64,000 nucleotides of DNA from Paraburkholderia sp. BL10I2N1 (GTDB taxonomy: Bacteria; Pseudomonadota; Gammaproteobacteria; Burkholderiales; Burkholderiaceae). Numbering within the stretch: the stretch's first letter is position 1; each line of letters begins with the position of its first letter. The stretch covers positions 1,674,001 through 1,738,000 of the forward strand of contig NZ_SNWA01000001.1 of assembly GCF_004361815.1 (NCBI RefSeq), read 5' to 3'. Shown here piece after piece: positions 27,674 to 39,694 of this stretch. The position numbers and the translations under genes are program-made. The notes below the pieces were generated by a model that did no database searches, was not told the DNA's origin, and saw nothing but the letters and a program-made list of their open reading frames with translations.

Positions 27674-28744
27674 ATGAACGCACTTGAACACCAGCTCGAC
27701 TATCCCTTCAGCGACACACTTCCGGAACCCGGCCAGGCGCTCGAAGTGGCGCCCGGCGTGCACTGGTTGCGCATGCCGTTACCGTTCGCACTCGATCACA
27801 TCAACCTGTGGCTGCTGCGCGACCAAATCGACGGGCAAGAAGGCTGGACGATCGTCGATTGCGGGGTTGCGACCGACGCGATCAGGACGAACTGGGAAAA
27901 GGTGTTCGATACGGTGCTGGACGGCTTGCCGGTGTTGCGCGTGATCGTCACGCATTGCCATCCGGATCATCTCGGCCTCGCGGACTGGATCTGCACTGGC
28001 GGCGACAGGAAACGCTGGGAGGTACGGCTGTGGATCTCGCTGGGCGAGTACATGCTGGGCCGCGTAATGGCGGCTGGAGACGGTTCGAACGCAGGCGGGG
28101 AGGGGGCGGCCCGTCACTTCGCGCGGCACGGTTTGTCCGATCAGGCGTCGCTCGACAAGCTGCGCAATCGCACAAGCTACTACTCGAATCTTGTGCCCTC
28201 GATACCGCGCCAGTACCGGCGTATGCGCGAGGGCGATGCGCTCGCGATCGGCGGCCGTACGTGGCGGATCGTGACGGGCTACGGTCATTCACCTGAACAT
28301 TGCGCACTGCATTGCGACGAGACCGGCCTGCTGATTTCCGGCGATATGGTGCTGCCGCGCATTTCGACGAACGTGTCGGTGTTCGACATCGAGCCGGAAG
28401 GCAATCCGCTTGCGCTCTATCTGGATTCGCTGAAACGCTACGAAACAATGGCCGCTGACACGCTCGTGCTGCCGTCGCACGGCAAGCCGTTTCGCGGTGT
28501 TCATACGCGTATCGGACAACTGCGCGATCACCATGATGCGCGGCTCGCCGAGGTGCGCGCCGCATGCGCAGAAAAGCCGCAGAGCGCAGCCGATATCGTG
28601 CCGTTGATGTTCAAGCGTCAACTCGATATTCACCAACTGACGTTTGCGATGGGTGAGGCGCTCGCGCACCTGCATCTGCTGTGGCTCGCGGGTGAGTTGA
28701 AGCGCACGCATGACGCGGATGGTGTGATCCGGTTTTCTTCGTAG
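27674..28744 (+). CDS. MBL-fold metallo-hydrolase (thioesterase/lactonase type)
   Basis: A 356-aa metallo-beta-lactamase-fold protein. The start at 27674 has caaggag upstream; the longer ORF from 27497 lacks one. Metal motif THCHPDH (His94, His96, Asp98, His99), then GHSPEH, SGD and SHG(KP) motifs are in order. A C-terminal extension of about 80 residues (290-356) is alpha-helical and typical of this subgroup. The divergent LiuR-like regulator suggests a role in acyl-CoA or branched-chain metabolism. Substrate not known. Confidence 0.83.
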   Translation: MNALEHQLDYPFSDTLPEPGQALEVAPGVHWLRMPLPFALDHINLWLLRDQIDGQEGWTIVDCGVATDAIRTNWEKVFDTVLDGLPVLRVIVTHCHPDHLGLADWICTGGDRKRWEVRLWISLGEYMLGRVMAAGDGSNAGGEGAARHFARHGLSDQASLDKLRNRTSYYSNLVPSIPRQYRRMREGDALAIGGRTWRIVTGYGHSPEHCALHCDETGLLISGDMVLPRISTNVSVFDIEPEGNPLALYLDSLKRYETMAADTLVLPSHGKPFRGVHTRIGQLRDHHDARLAEVRAACAEKPQSAADIVPLMFKRQLDIHQLTFAMGEALAHLHLLWLAGELKRTHDADGVIRFSS

Positions 28745-28773
28745 TCGTCGCCGCGCGGCAATGCGCTGCAACG

Positions 28774-28810
28774 AAACAGGCCCGGTGCATCGCAACCGGG
28801 CCTGTTTTTT
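28774..28810 (+). terminator. Strong bidirectional intrinsic terminator
   Basis: aaacaggcccggt (28774-28786) pairs with accgggcctgttt (28795-28807) around an 8-base loop, followed by six T on the plus strand. It ends the MBL gene and, read on the minus strand, lies just past the solute-binding protein gene. Confidence 0.9.
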
Positions 28811-28827
28811 ATGCGCAAGACATTCTT

Positions 28828-30414
28828 TTACTGCACGTTCACCGTCGTAAAGTTCTGCCGGCCGAACGGGCTCACGTTATATCCGCTTACGTTTGTGCGC
28901 GTGATCGCTGCCGCAGTCGGATACCCAAGAGGAATCCAAAGCGCCTGATCGTGGATGATCTTCTGCGCCGCTTCATACGCCTTCGCACGCTTTGCCTGAT
29001 CCGGCGTGGCCTTGCCTTCGGCGATCAGCTTGTCGAGCTGCGGATCGCAATAGCGCGCGAAGTTGATCCCTGACTTCACCGCATTGCAGCTAAAGAGCGG
29101 CGACAGATAGTTGTCCGGATCGCCATTGTCGCCAGCCCAGCCCATGAACAGCGTGTCATGCTGGCCCTGCTTCGCTTCCTTGATCAGTTCGCCCCACTCG
29201 ATCACCTTCACCTCTGCCTTCACGCCGATCTTCGCGAAGTCTGCCTGCAACAGCTCCGCGCCGGCCTTCGGATTCGGGTTCAGCACGCTGCCGTTCGGAC
29301 GCACCCAGATCGTGGTCTCGAAGCCGTTTGCGAGGCCCGCATCGGCGAGCAGCTTCTTTGCCTTCGCGACATCGTACGGGTACGCCTGGATCGACGTGTC
29401 ATAGCTCCAGGTGTTCGGCGGATAGGGATTGGTCGCGGGCGACGCCGTGTTGTCGAACACGGTTTTCAGGTACGTCGGGCGATCGAAAGCCATGTTCAGC
29501 GCCTGACGCACCTTGGGATTGTCGAGCGGCTTCTTCTCCGTGTTCAGGGCGACGAACGCCGTCATGAACGCCGGAGTCTGCACCACATTAAGCGCCTTGT
29601 CGGTTTTCGCATCGGCGACGTCCTGCGGCTTGGGCGACAACGCGATCTGGCATTCGCCTGCCTTCACCTTCTGCGCGCGCACCGTTGCATCCGGCGTGAT
29701 CGCGTAGATCAGGCGATCGATCTTCGGCTTCGGGCCCCAGTAGGTGTGGTTCACGTCATAGCGGATCACCGCGTCTTTCGTGTAGCTCTTCAGCACGAAC
29801 GGGCCGGTGCCGACCGGCTTCGCGTTCAGGTCGACCTCTTTGCCGGCCTTCAGCAACTGGTCCGCATATTCGGCGGAATAGATCGATGCGAAGCCCATCG
29901 ACAGGATCGGCACGAAGGTCGCGTTCGGTTCGTTCAGTTCGAATTTGACGGTGTTGTCGTCGACCTTCGAGACGGACTTGACCAGCTTCACGAGACCCAT
30001 CGACTGCGCGTGCGGGAAGCCGCTCGCGCCCGCCACCTTGTGCCACGGGTTGCTGTCGTCGAGCATGCGCGCGAAGGTGAAGACGACGTCGTCGGCATTG
30101 AGCGCGCGGGTCGGCTTGAAGTAGTCGGTAGTCTGGAACTGCACGTTCGGGCGCAGATGGAACGTGTAGGTGAGGCCATCGGCGCTGACGTCCCAGTTCC
30201 CGGCGAGCGCGGGCACGACTTTCCTTGCGGCTTCATCGTATGAAACAAGCGAGTTAAAGATCACATCGGCCGATGCGTTGGTCGTGACGAGCGAGTTGAA
30301 CTGGACGACATCGAAGCCGTCCGGGCTCGATTCCGTGCAGACGGTCAGCGATTTGGCGAGGACGAGCGCGGGCGCTGTAGCGAGCAGGGCGGCAGCGAGC
30401 AGTTTGAAGCGCAT
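28828..30414 (-). CDS. Dipeptide-type ABC transporter solute-binding protein
   Basis: A 528-aa periplasmic binding protein of the DppA/OppA family (SBP_bac_5). Signal peptide about 1-20 (KLLAAALLATAPALVLA, cleavage near VLA|KS). The start at 30414 has ggagatcct upstream. Conserved elements include the lobe hinge NPWHKVAGASGFPHA and the GDNGDPDNYLSPLFSCNA block that contacts the peptide main chain. It would deliver dipeptides (or heme/ALA in some relatives) to a DppBCDF-like permease, not present in the window. It is an orphan binding protein unless its permease lies elsewhere. Confidence 0.9.
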   Translation of the reverse strand: MRFKLLAAALLATAPALVLAKSLTVCTESSPDGFDVVQFNSLVTTNASADVIFNSLVSYDEAARKVVPALAGNWDVSADGLTYTFHLRPNVQFQTTDYFKPTRALNADDVVFTFARMLDDSNPWHKVAGASGFPHAQSMGLVKLVKSVSKVDDNTVKFELNEPNATFVPILSMGFASIYSAEYADQLLKAGKEVDLNAKPVGTGPFVLKSYTKDAVIRYDVNHTYWGPKPKIDRLIYAITPDATVRAQKVKAGECQIALSPKPQDVADAKTDKALNVVQTPAFMTAFVALNTEKKPLDNPKVRQALNMAFDRPTYLKTVFDNTASPATNPYPPNTWSYDTSIQAYPYDVAKAKKLLADAGLANGFETTIWVRPNGSVLNPNPKAGAELLQADFAKIGVKAEVKVIEWGELIKEAKQGQHDTLFMGWAGDNGDPDNYLSPLFSCNAVKSGINFARYCDPQLDKLIAEGKATPDQAKRAKAYEAAQKIIHDQALWIPLGYPTAAAITRTNVSGYNVSPFGRQNFTTVNVQ

Positions 30415-30639
30415 AGGATCTCCGATAGCAATCGTGGTCGGGCAGTTCGTCGGATTCATTGCATGACGGCAACCGGCGCGGCTGCACATCTTTTTATTCT
30501 GGTACGTTTTTGGCTCGGGCGCTGCGTCCAGTCTGGCGCACCCGCCTGGGAGAAAGCTTATCGAAGGGTGGTTGCAGCGACAACAACTTAATCGGCATAT
30601 CCATATTGGGCGCGCACTCGCGCCTGCGATCGCCCCGGC

Positions 30640-31455
30640 TTAACCGGCCGATGCGAGCCTCGCCAGATAAGCCACTCCTTCGATTGCCCGCACGCCGTAC
30701 CAGGACACCAGTTCGCCGTCGATCAGCTCGACGCGTTTCCCTGCCAGCCGTGGGTCGCGCTCGAGCGCAGCGCGATGAGCTTCGGTGAAGCGATACGGCT
30801 CGCTCGACAGCAGCACCCGATCGACTCCGGCGAGCCATGGTGCGTCGAGATCGAAGACAGGATAGCGGTTTGCGCCTTCGCGCCCCCCATGCGCCGCCGG
30901 CAGTGTCTGCCAGTTGACAAGCCGAAGCATCGCCGAGATGTAGGTGTTGCGCGCAACCGTCATCCATGGGTCGCGCCAGATCGCGTACAGCACCTGCTCC
31001 GCAGGCCACGCGTGTTGCACGGTTTCCTGCAGCCTCAATTCGAGCGCTTCTGACAAGCGCTGCGCCTCGGCGCTGCGATCGAAGATCGTGCCGAGCAGCC
31101 TGTAGAGTGCGAAGTTGTCCTGCGGCGTCAAGGGATGCGTCACGACGACGTGCGGAACGAAGGCGCGCAGGATATCGACGGTTTCTGCTTCGTTCTCGTC
31201 GATGTTGGCGATCAGATGGGTGGGATGCAGCGCGCGGATCGCATCGACCTTGACCGCCTTCGTGCCGCCGACTTTCGGCACCCGGCGCACAAGGTCGCGC
31301 GGGTGCACGCAAAACCCGGTGCGCCCCACGATCTGCGAGTCGAGCCGTAGCGCGAACAGCAACTCCGTGATGCTTGGCACGAGCGAGACGATGCGTGCGT
31401 CGGGCGCGGCCGGTTCGTGCACGACACCTGCTGCGTCGACCGCGCACGTGCTCAT
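30640..31455 (-). CDS. BtuF-like cobalamin-binding protein lacking a visible signal peptide
   Basis: A 271-aa protein with the helical-backbone metal-receptor (BtuF/periplasmic corrinoid-binding) fold. The N-terminal RIVSLVPSITELLFALRL and GRTGFCVHP motifs and the central PTHLIANIDENE are characteristic. The N terminus (MSTCAVDAAGVVHEP) has no hydrophobic stretch, so it looks cytosolic unless translation starts upstream; the frame upstream holds no clear signal either. It sits 3 bp after an SDR gene. Whether it binds B12 or another tetrapyrrole or siderophore, and how it would work inside the cell, is unknown. Confidence 0.75.
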   Translation of the reverse strand: MSTCAVDAAGVVHEPAAPDARIVSLVPSITELLFALRLDSQIVGRTGFCVHPRDLVRRVPKVGGTKAVKVDAIRALHPTHLIANIDENEAETVDILRAFVPHVVVTHPLTPQDNFALYRLLGTIFDRSAEAQRLSEALELRLQETVQHAWPAEQVLYAIWRDPWMTVARNTYISAMLRLVNWQTLPAAHGGREGANRYPVFDLDAPWLAGVDRVLLSSEPYRFTEAHRAALERDPRLAGKRVELIDGELVSWYGVRAIEGVAYLARLASAG

Positions 31456-31458
31456 CGG

Positions 31459-32229
31459 CTATTCGGACGCACGCGGCTTGCGGGGCGCCTTTTCGAACAG
31501 CATGTCGTAGAGCCAGCGCGGCAGCACATGCAGCACGGCCGCGGCGAAGCGCATCTGCCACGGATAGACCGCAAACGACGCCTTGCGGGCGATCGCGTTG
31601 GCGACCTTCGCCGCAAAGCGGTCGGCATCCATCAGGAAAGGCATCGGATACGGATTGCGCGCCGTCATCGGCGTGCGGATATAGCCGGGCGCGATGGTGA
31701 CCACGGCGACGTCCTGTGGCCGCATTTCGACGCGCAGCGCTTCGAGATACTTCTGCGCCGCCGCCTTCGAGGCGCTGTAAGCGCCGGACCCCGGCAGCCC
31801 GCGCACGCCCGCGACGCTCGCAATGCCGACCAGCGTGCCCTTGCGCGCGGCGACCATGGCGTGCGCGAACGGCTCGAAAGTGGCGACCATGCCGAAGTAA
31901 TTGACGTCCATCACGTCGCGGAACGTATGGAGATCGCCGTGGCCGGTGACCGCGCCGCGACTGATGCCGGCGTTGGCGATCACGACATCGGGGCAGCCGT
32001 ATTGCGCGATGAACTGTTCTGCCGCGGCGGCAAGCGCGTCTGCGTCGCGGACATCGGCGGGATAAATGGAGATGGGATGCTGCGGGTGGGCCTGCTGAAA
32101 TTCGGCGAGCGCGTCGCCGCGACGGGCGACGAGGCCGAGAACAGCGCCGCGCCGCGCGTATTCGGCGGCGAGCGCGAGGCCGATGCCGCTCGACGCGCCG
32201 GTGATGAAAACCTTCAACGGTGTACTCAT
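31459..32229 (-). CDS. Short-chain dehydrogenase/reductase (DltE/YqjQ-like)
   Basis: A 256-aa SDR with TGASSGIG (10-17), NAGIS, the catalytic Ser and YSASK (about 146-150). The C-terminal part (VYPWQMRFAAAVLHVLPRWLYDMLF) is an amphipathic/hydrophobic segment that suggests membrane association, as in fatty-acyl or steroid-acting SDRs. It has 3-bp spacing to the BtuF-like gene and lies 19 bp after dsbA, so the three may be one transcript. Substrate unknown. Confidence 0.86.
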   Translation of the reverse strand: MSTPLKVFITGASSGIGLALAAEYARRGAVLGLVARRGDALAEFQQAHPQHPISIYPADVRDADALAAAAEQFIAQYGCPDVVIANAGISRGAVTGHGDLHTFRDVMDVNYFGMVATFEPFAHAMVAARKGTLVGIASVAGVRGLPGSGAYSASKAAAQKYLEALRVEMRPQDVAVVTIAPGYIRTPMTARNPYPMPFLMDADRFAAKVANAIARKASFAVYPWQMRFAAAVLHVLPRWLYDMLFEKAPRKPRASE

Positions 32230-32248
32230 GCCGGCGCGTGCTGTGTCA

Positions 32249-32878
32249 CTACATCTTCTTGGCGCGGACCTGCGAGACGAGGGAATCCAGCACCTGGATC
32301 GTGCCCGGCAGGCTGTTCGTCGCGGCAGGACCGGTTTCGTACTTGCCCTGCACAGCGAGCGTCGGTACGCCGTCGATCTTGTAGTCTTCCATCAGCTTCT
32401 TGTCGCGTTGCAGCGCGCTCTGCGTCGAGAACGAGTTGTACGCATCCATGAACTTCTTCGGATCGACGCCGTTCTTCGCGAGGAATTTCGCCTGTTCTTC
32501 CGGCGTCAGCAGGTAGTTCTTGTTGACGTGGATCTCGTTGAAGATCTTCGGCGTCAGTTCCTGCGCGAGCCCAAGTGCGTCGAGCGCGTGGTACAGCTTC
32601 GAATGCGGAATGAAGTCGTCACGGAAGGCAACCGGCACGCGCTTGAATACGACGTCCGGACCCTGCTTCTTGACCCATGCTTCAAGGTACGGGTCGAACT
32701 CGTTGCAGTGCGGGCAGCCGTACCAGAAAAATTCGGTGACCTCGATTTTGCCTGCGGGCACTTCGACCGGCTGCGGCGTTGACAGCACGGTGTAGTCCTT
32801 GCCGGCAACCGGCGCCGCCTGCACTGCGCCTGCGACGAGGCCCAGTGAAAGGAAAAGAATGCTGAGCAGTTTCTTCAT
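32249..32878 (-). CDS. dsbA: Thiol:disulfide interchange protein DsbA
   Basis: A 209-aa periplasmic oxidoreductase that introduces disulfide bonds into exported proteins and is reoxidised by DsbB. Signal peptide about 1-21 (LSILFLSLGLVAGAVQA). The CPHC active site is Cys55-Cys58, and the conserved cis-Pro172 (GVPTL) lies opposite. The helical insertion domain (about 85-160) has the normal size. It starts 153 bp downstream of the SPOR gene, on the same strand. Confidence 0.95.
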   Translation of the reverse strand: MKKLLSILFLSLGLVAGAVQAAPVAGKDYTVLSTPQPVEVPAGKIEVTEFFWYGCPHCNEFDPYLEAWVKKQGPDVVFKRVPVAFRDDFIPHSKLYHALDALGLAQELTPKIFNEIHVNKNYLLTPEEQAKFLAKNGVDPKKFMDAYNSFSTQSALQRDKKLMEDYKIDGVPTLAVQGKYETGPAATNSLPGTIQVLDSLVSQVRAKKM

Positions 32879-33031
32879 GTTCTGTTGACCTGTTAAGGCT
32901 GAGTACGGAGTAACGGTGACTGGCGCTACGCGCCTGCACCTGTTTCGACCTGGACGGCAGGCGCACCCTGCGTAAGACCCGCACCGCGCGCCGAAGGTTC
33001 GGGGGCGCAGCGGGCTTTACGTTTCGGCGGA

Positions 33032-33814
33032 TTACTGTTTTGTGAAGCGGATCACAGCGGTATCGACGCCCGCATCCGACAGGCGCTGACGGGTTGTGTT
33101 CATGTCCTCGAATTTCGAGAACGGTCCGATGCGTACGCGATAGTACGTTACACCGCCCGCATCGCGCTCCGTGACCTTAGATTCGAAGCCCTGGAAGCCA
33201 AGGCGCGCGCGTTGCTGCTCGGCGTCCGCAGAAGTCTTGTACGCGCCGACCTGCAGGAAGTAGCCGGTGTTCGCGTCTGCCGCCGTGGGGGCGGGCGTGG
33301 GCGTTGGACCGGCCTTCGGCGCCGATGTCGCGTTGTTCGCGTACGCGGTGGCGCCACTGCCTCCCGGAGCGGTCGATGCCGTTGGCGGCTTCTTCGCCGG
33401 TGCGGCGTTGCTGCCCATGTTATCGGTCGCGGCTTTCGGCGCAACAGCGACACCGTTCGCATTCGACGGCGGCACTTCGACGATCTGCGGTTCTTCGAGC
33501 ATGCCCGACGATTGCGTCTGGTTCGTCGTTTGACCCGGCGCGGTGTTCGGGGGCGCGGGCTGGGCGGCCTGCGGCACCGGCTGGCCAGGCGTCTTGCCTT
33601 GCAGCGGGCGATTCGGATCGTATTGGGGCTGGCTGGCGCCCGTGTCCGATGCGGCGGGCGGCGCGACCTTCGACACAAATGGCGTCGGCGCGCGCGTGAT
33701 ATAGAGCGCCACCACCACCGCGATCGCCAGGCCGACGATCAGGCCCAGCACGATACCGAGAAAAGTACCCCCGGTCTGTTTAGACTGCTTTGTTGTGCGG
33801 CGTGGTTTTGCCAT
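33032..33814 (-). CDS. SPOR domain membrane protein (FtsN-like)
   Basis: A 260-aa type II membrane protein: basic cytoplasmic N terminus, one membrane helix (about 18-40, GTFLGIVLGLIVGLAIAVVV), a long Pro/Ala/Gln-rich periplasmic linker (about 45-180), and a C-terminal SPOR domain (about 185-258; GYFLQVGAYKTSADAEQQ and YRVRIGPF) that binds denuded septal peptidoglycan. The arrangement is that of FtsN. The start at 33814 follows the family MAKPRR pattern. It lies 84 bp after argS, a neighbourhood common in beta-proteobacteria. Confidence 0.87.
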   Translation of the reverse strand: MAKPRRTTKQSKQTGGTFLGIVLGLIVGLAIAVVVALYITRAPTPFVSKVAPPAASDTGASQPQYDPNRPLQGKTPGQPVPQAAQPAPPNTAPGQTTNQTQSSGMLEEPQIVEVPPSNANGVAVAPKAATDNMGSNAAPAKKPPTASTAPGGSGATAYANNATSAPKAGPTPTPAPTAADANTGYFLQVGAYKTSADAEQQRARLGFQGFESKVTERDAGGVTYYRVRIGPFSKFEDMNTTRQRLSDAGVDTAVIRFTKQ

Positions 33815-33898
33815 CGTCTGAATCACCTGCCAAAGAAAAAAGAGTCTGGAACGACCGTCGATTATAACGACGGCCGCACCCATGCCGAACCACGGGGG

Positions 33899-35689
33899 TT
33901 ACATCTTTTCGGGAGCAGAGACGCCGATCGTCGCAAGACCGTTCGCCAGCACCTGACGCGTCGCCGTGAGTAGCGCTGCGCGCGCGTTGCGTGCCGGTTC
34001 GTCGTCGACGAGCACGCGTTCGGCCTTGTCATTGTAGAACGAGTGAAATTCGCCCGCGAGGTCGCGCAGATAAAACGCGACCGCGTGCGGCGCCAGTTCG
34101 CTCGCCGCATGTTCGAGCATGTCCGGAAACTCCGCGAGCTTCTGCAGCAGCGCGAGCGAGCGCTCGGTCGACAGTGGCGCCAGGTCGACGGTCGGCAGCA
34201 CGGCTTCGTCGGCGTTATAGCGCGATTTCCATTCGTTGAGCACCGAGCAGATCCGGGCGTGCGCGTATTGCACGTAATACACCGGGTTCTCGTCGTTCTG
34301 CTTGAGCGCGAGATCGATGTCGAACACGAACTCCGTATCGGCCTTGCGCGAGATCAGGAAGAAGCGCACCGCATCGCGACCCCGGCGGATCGTCGCTTCG
34401 TCGAGCAGGTCCGGCGACGTTTCCGTGCCCGGCGTCGCGCCGCCCGACCATTCGATCAGATCGCGCACCGTCACGTAGCTGCCCGCGCGCTTGGAGATCT
34501 TCACTTCCTGACCATCACGCATCACGGTGACCATCTTGTGCAGGATGTAGTCGGGATAGCCCTTCGGAATGCCGATGCCGAGCCCCTGCAGACCGGCGCG
34601 CACGCGCGCAATCGTGCCGTGGTGATCCGAGCCCTGCACGTTGATGACCTTCGTGAAGCCGCGTTCCCACTTCGCGACGTGATAGGCGACGTCCGGCACG
34701 AAGTACGTGTAGGTGCCGTCGGTCTTGCGCATCACGCGGTCCTTGTCGTCGCCATCGTCGGTGGTGCGCAGCCACAGCGCGCCTTCCTGCTCGTAGGTCT
34801 TGCCGGCGGCGATCAGCGCTGCGACGGTCTTCTCGACGCGGCCTTCCTCGTACAGCGACGATTCCAGATAGTACTGGTCGAAGTTCACGCCGAACGCCTG
34901 CAGATCCATGTCCTGCTCATGACGCAGATAGGCCACCGCGAAGCGGCGGATCGCGTCGAGGTCTTCGACGTCGCCCGCACCCTTGACCGGCTCGCCGTCC
35001 TTCGCGGCGACCGTTTCGCCGTTCAGGTAGTCATGCGCGATGTCGGCGATGTACTCGCCGTTGTAGGCGCTTTCCGGCCAGGCGTCATCGCCGGGCTTCA
35101 GGCCGCGCGCGCGAGCCTGGGTCGACAGGGCGAGTGTCTGGATCTGGACGCCGGCGTCGTTGTAATAGAACTCGCGATGAACGTCATAGCCCTGCGAAGC
35201 CAGCACGTTCGACAGTGCATCGCCGAGCGCCGCCTGACGGCCATGGCCGACGTGCAGCGGGCCGGTCGGATTGGCCGACACGAATTCGACCAGCACGTGC
35301 TTGCCTGCCTCGCGCGCCGAATGGCCGAACGTCTCTTTTCCGGCAAACACGGCGCGGACAACCGCCTGCTTCGACGCAGCGGACAGACGCAGGTTGATGA
35401 AGCCAGGCCCCGCCACTTCCGCGCCTTCAACCAGACCCTGAGCCGCGGGGTGCGCGAGCACGGCGTCGACGACCTGCTGGGCGAGCTGGCGCGGATTCGC
35501 GCGCAGCGGCTTGGCGAGTTGCATGGCGACGTTGCACGCGACGTCGCCATGGGCCGCGACCTTCGGCCGTTCGAGCGTAATGGCGGGCGCGACGAAGGCC
35601 GCATCGGCTGCGCCCTGGGCCGCTTCAGCGACCTGCTTTACGGCGTCGGCGAACAGTGTTTCGAGGGTTTGTTTGTGTGCAGGCAGCAT
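33899..35689 (-). CDS. argS: Arginyl-tRNA synthetase
   Basis: A 596-aa class Ia aminoacyl-tRNA synthetase. The N-terminal Add1 tRNA D-loop-binding domain (about 1-110) is followed by the HIGH-type motif as HVGHG (146-150), the KISKR version of the KMSKS loop, and a C-terminal DALR anticodon domain (from about 470, with YVQYAHARI). The start at 35689 ([13 protein letters not shown]) is typical for beta-proteobacteria. An ORF to 35770 extends into non-coding sequence. A 640-aa ORF antisense to it is a GC artefact. Confidence 0.96.
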   Translation of the reverse strand: MLPAHKQTLETLFADAVKQVAEAAQGAADAAFVAPAITLERPKVAAHGDVACNVAMQLAKPLRANPRQLAQQVVDAVLAHPAAQGLVEGAEVAGPGFINLRLSAASKQAVVRAVFAGKETFGHSAREAGKHVLVEFVSANPTGPLHVGHGRQAALGDALSNVLASQGYDVHREFYYNDAGVQIQTLALSTQARARGLKPGDDAWPESAYNGEYIADIAHDYLNGETVAAKDGEPVKGAGDVEDLDAIRRFAVAYLRHEQDMDLQAFGVNFDQYYLESSLYEEGRVEKTVAALIAAGKTYEQEGALWLRTTDDGDDKDRVMRKTDGTYTYFVPDVAYHVAKWERGFTKVINVQGSDHHGTIARVRAGLQGLGIGIPKGYPDYILHKMVTVMRDGQEVKISKRAGSYVTVRDLIEWSGGATPGTETSPDLLDEATIRRGRDAVRFFLISRKADTEFVFDIDLALKQNDENPVYYVQYAHARICSVLNEWKSRYNADEAVLPTVDLAPLSTERSLALLQKLAEFPDMLEHAASELAPHAVAFYLRDLAGEFHSFYNDKAERVLVDDEPARNARAALLTATRQVLANGLATIGVSAPEKM

Positions 35690-35948
35690 GCTTGTTGCGA
35701 GTCCAGTGAGACAGTCCGTGTAATCGGGAGCGGCCCCGGCTGTACGCGGTGCGCGCAGCCAGTCCGTCAAATGGGGGAAAGCGGGCGCCGCACCGGCTCT
35801 GGGCTCGCATCCAGACTGGCATGGTGGCCGTCATCGGCGCTGTCAGGCATTCGCCTGCGACGCCGGCCGCAGCGGGGTGGGCAGGCAAGCCGGTCGTTCC
35901 GGCGATGGTTGTCCGGCGCAGCGGGGCGCGCTTTTTCCGTCCAGACGA

Positions 35949-35968
35949 ATTTTAGCAGGTGCTAATAT
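35949..35968. promoter_or_regulatory. Candidate operator palindrome
   Basis: attttagcaggtgctaatat: ttagca and tgctaa are exact reverse complements (35952-35957 and 35960-35965), and the arms extend to 8 of 9 pairs. The site is near a likely plus-strand promoter of the DUF1840 gene. The cognate regulator is not identifiable here. Confidence 0.4.
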
Positions 35969-35980
35969 GTCCAATGAGAT

Positions 35981-35998
35981 ACCCGGCAAGAGCCGGGT
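35981..35998 (+). promoter_or_regulatory. 5' leader hairpin of the DUF1840 gene
   Basis: acccggc / gccgggt, a perfect 7-bp stem with an aaga loop, lies about 95 bases before the DUF1840 start. It has a short T-less tail, so it is a leader stem rather than a terminator. Confidence 0.35.
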
Positions 35999-36093
35999 CA
36001 GCCGGTGCATACGATCGAGCCGGTGGGGCCAGTGCGGAAGCGTCCTGATGGCCGCCGCACGCGCGGGTCCAACATAACGAAAAGGGAACTGCC

Positions 36094-36420
36094 ATGTTGA
36101 TTACGTTCAAATGCCACGCCTGCCCGGACGTGGTGATGCTGGAGAATCTCGCCCAGTATCTCGTCGGCATTGTCGGCAAGCGGCTTGGCCAACGCGGCGT
36201 CATCAGCCACGACGAACTCGAAGTCGCGATCGCGAAACTCGAAGCCGCTATCACTACCGACAAGAAGGAACGTGCCGAGCACGATGGCCACTTCCATGAA
36301 GGTGAAGAAGGCCGCGAGCGTCATGAGGTTCCAATCGGCCTCGCGCAGCGGTCGTTCCCGTTCCTCGACATGCTGCGCGCGGCGCAGAAGGAAAATACGG
36401 ACGTCCTCTGGGGCGTTTGA
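36094..36420 (+). CDS. DUF1840 domain protein
   Basis: A 108-aa protein matching the DUF1840 family (MLITFKCHACPDVVMLENLAQYLVG...), a small cytosolic protein found in beta-proteobacteria. A long central charged helix (about 45-75, with a His/Glu-rich HDGHFHEGEEGRE stretch) is the most notable feature and might bind metal. The function is not established. The ATG at 36094 has aaaagggaactgcc upstream. It is a single gene ended by a strong terminator. Confidence 0.82.
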   Translation: MLITFKCHACPDVVMLENLAQYLVGIVGKRLGQRGVISHDELEVAIAKLEAAITTDKKERAEHDGHFHEGEEGRERHEVPIGLAQRSFPFLDMLRAAQKENTDVLWGV

Positions 36421-36501
36421 CTTCGCCGCCGGACACCGGGCGGCGCGCGAAACGCGCGGTGAGGCCGGCGTGCCGGCACCGCCTGTTTCGCTGAATCGAT
36501 G

Positions 36502-36531
36502 AAAAAAGAGCCCGCTGCAAGCGGGCTCTTT
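36502..36531. terminator. Bidirectional intrinsic terminator
   Basis: aaagagcccgc (36505-36515) pairs with gcgggctcttt (36521-36531) around a 5-base loop. An A-run precedes and a T-run follows, so it works on both strands, serving the convergent DUF1840 (+) and the small secreted-peptide gene (-). Confidence 0.85.
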
Positions 36532-36553
36532 CGTCTGGGTTGCGTCACGCTGC

Positions 36554-36769
36554 CTACTGGCTGGCGCCTTCCGCCGGCGCGGCCATCGGCGCTGAAGCTC
36601 CCTTCTTCGTCTGCTTTGCCTTCTTCGGCTTTTTCACATGCTTTTCCGTGGGCGCTGAGTATGAGCTGACCGCGCTCGCCTCGGTCGGTGCCGCGGGTTG
36701 CTGCGCCCGCGCCATCGAGGCGCCGAAAGCCAGCGAAAGTCCAGTCAACAACAGCGTCAGCTTCTTCAT
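36554..36769 (-). CDS. Small secreted Lys-rich protein
   Basis: A 71-aa protein with a signal peptide (about 1-22, KKLTLLLTGLSLAFGASMARA|QQ) and a mature part of about 49 residues rich in Ala, Pro and Lys (EKHVKKPKKAKQTKKGAS). The basic repeat-like core is reminiscent of PsiF/proline-rich periplasmic proteins, but I recognise no family. The start is the only ATG. It lies between metH and the DUF1840 gene. Function unknown; binding of nucleic acid or lipopolysaccharide by the Lys-rich segment would be speculation. Confidence 0.65.
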   Translation of the reverse strand: MKKLTLLLTGLSLAFGASMARAQQPAAPTEASAVSSYSAPTEKHVKKPKKAKQTKKGASAPMAAPAEGASQ

Positions 36770-36913
36770 ACGGGTTTCTCCGGGTCGATTGCAAGTCGTT
36801 GAGCCGACGCGTTTTTCTGTCGCGTCTGGCAGGGTCAGGCCGTTGCAGTCTACAAAGACGAAAAACCCGCTGCCGGAAATATTCAGGCTATGGCTGGCGA
36901 TATAGTGGGGCGC

Positions 36914-39631
<2,718 letters not shown>

Positions 39632-39694
39632 GTCTTGTGCCTGATTCGGTTGTGTGCGTCGGTGCGGTATTGAGGGTAAGGCGTGAAGCGCTCG

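Larger units (their letters stand above)
35690..36093. other. Divergent intergenic region with a 20-bp palindrome and a hairpin
   Basis: About 400 bases between argS (-) and the DUF1840 gene (+). The region holds a strong imperfect palindrome at 35949-35968 and a perfect 7-bp hairpin at 35981-35998. I see no ORF with a ribosome binding site. The first half (35690-35940) has no evident structure and may be 5' untranslated RNA of argS. Confidence 0.45.

Noticed and set aside
34043..35965. 640-aa ORF on the plus strand
   Set aside because: Antisense to argS in the mirror frame; Arg/Ala/His-rich with no motif. A product of high third-position GC.
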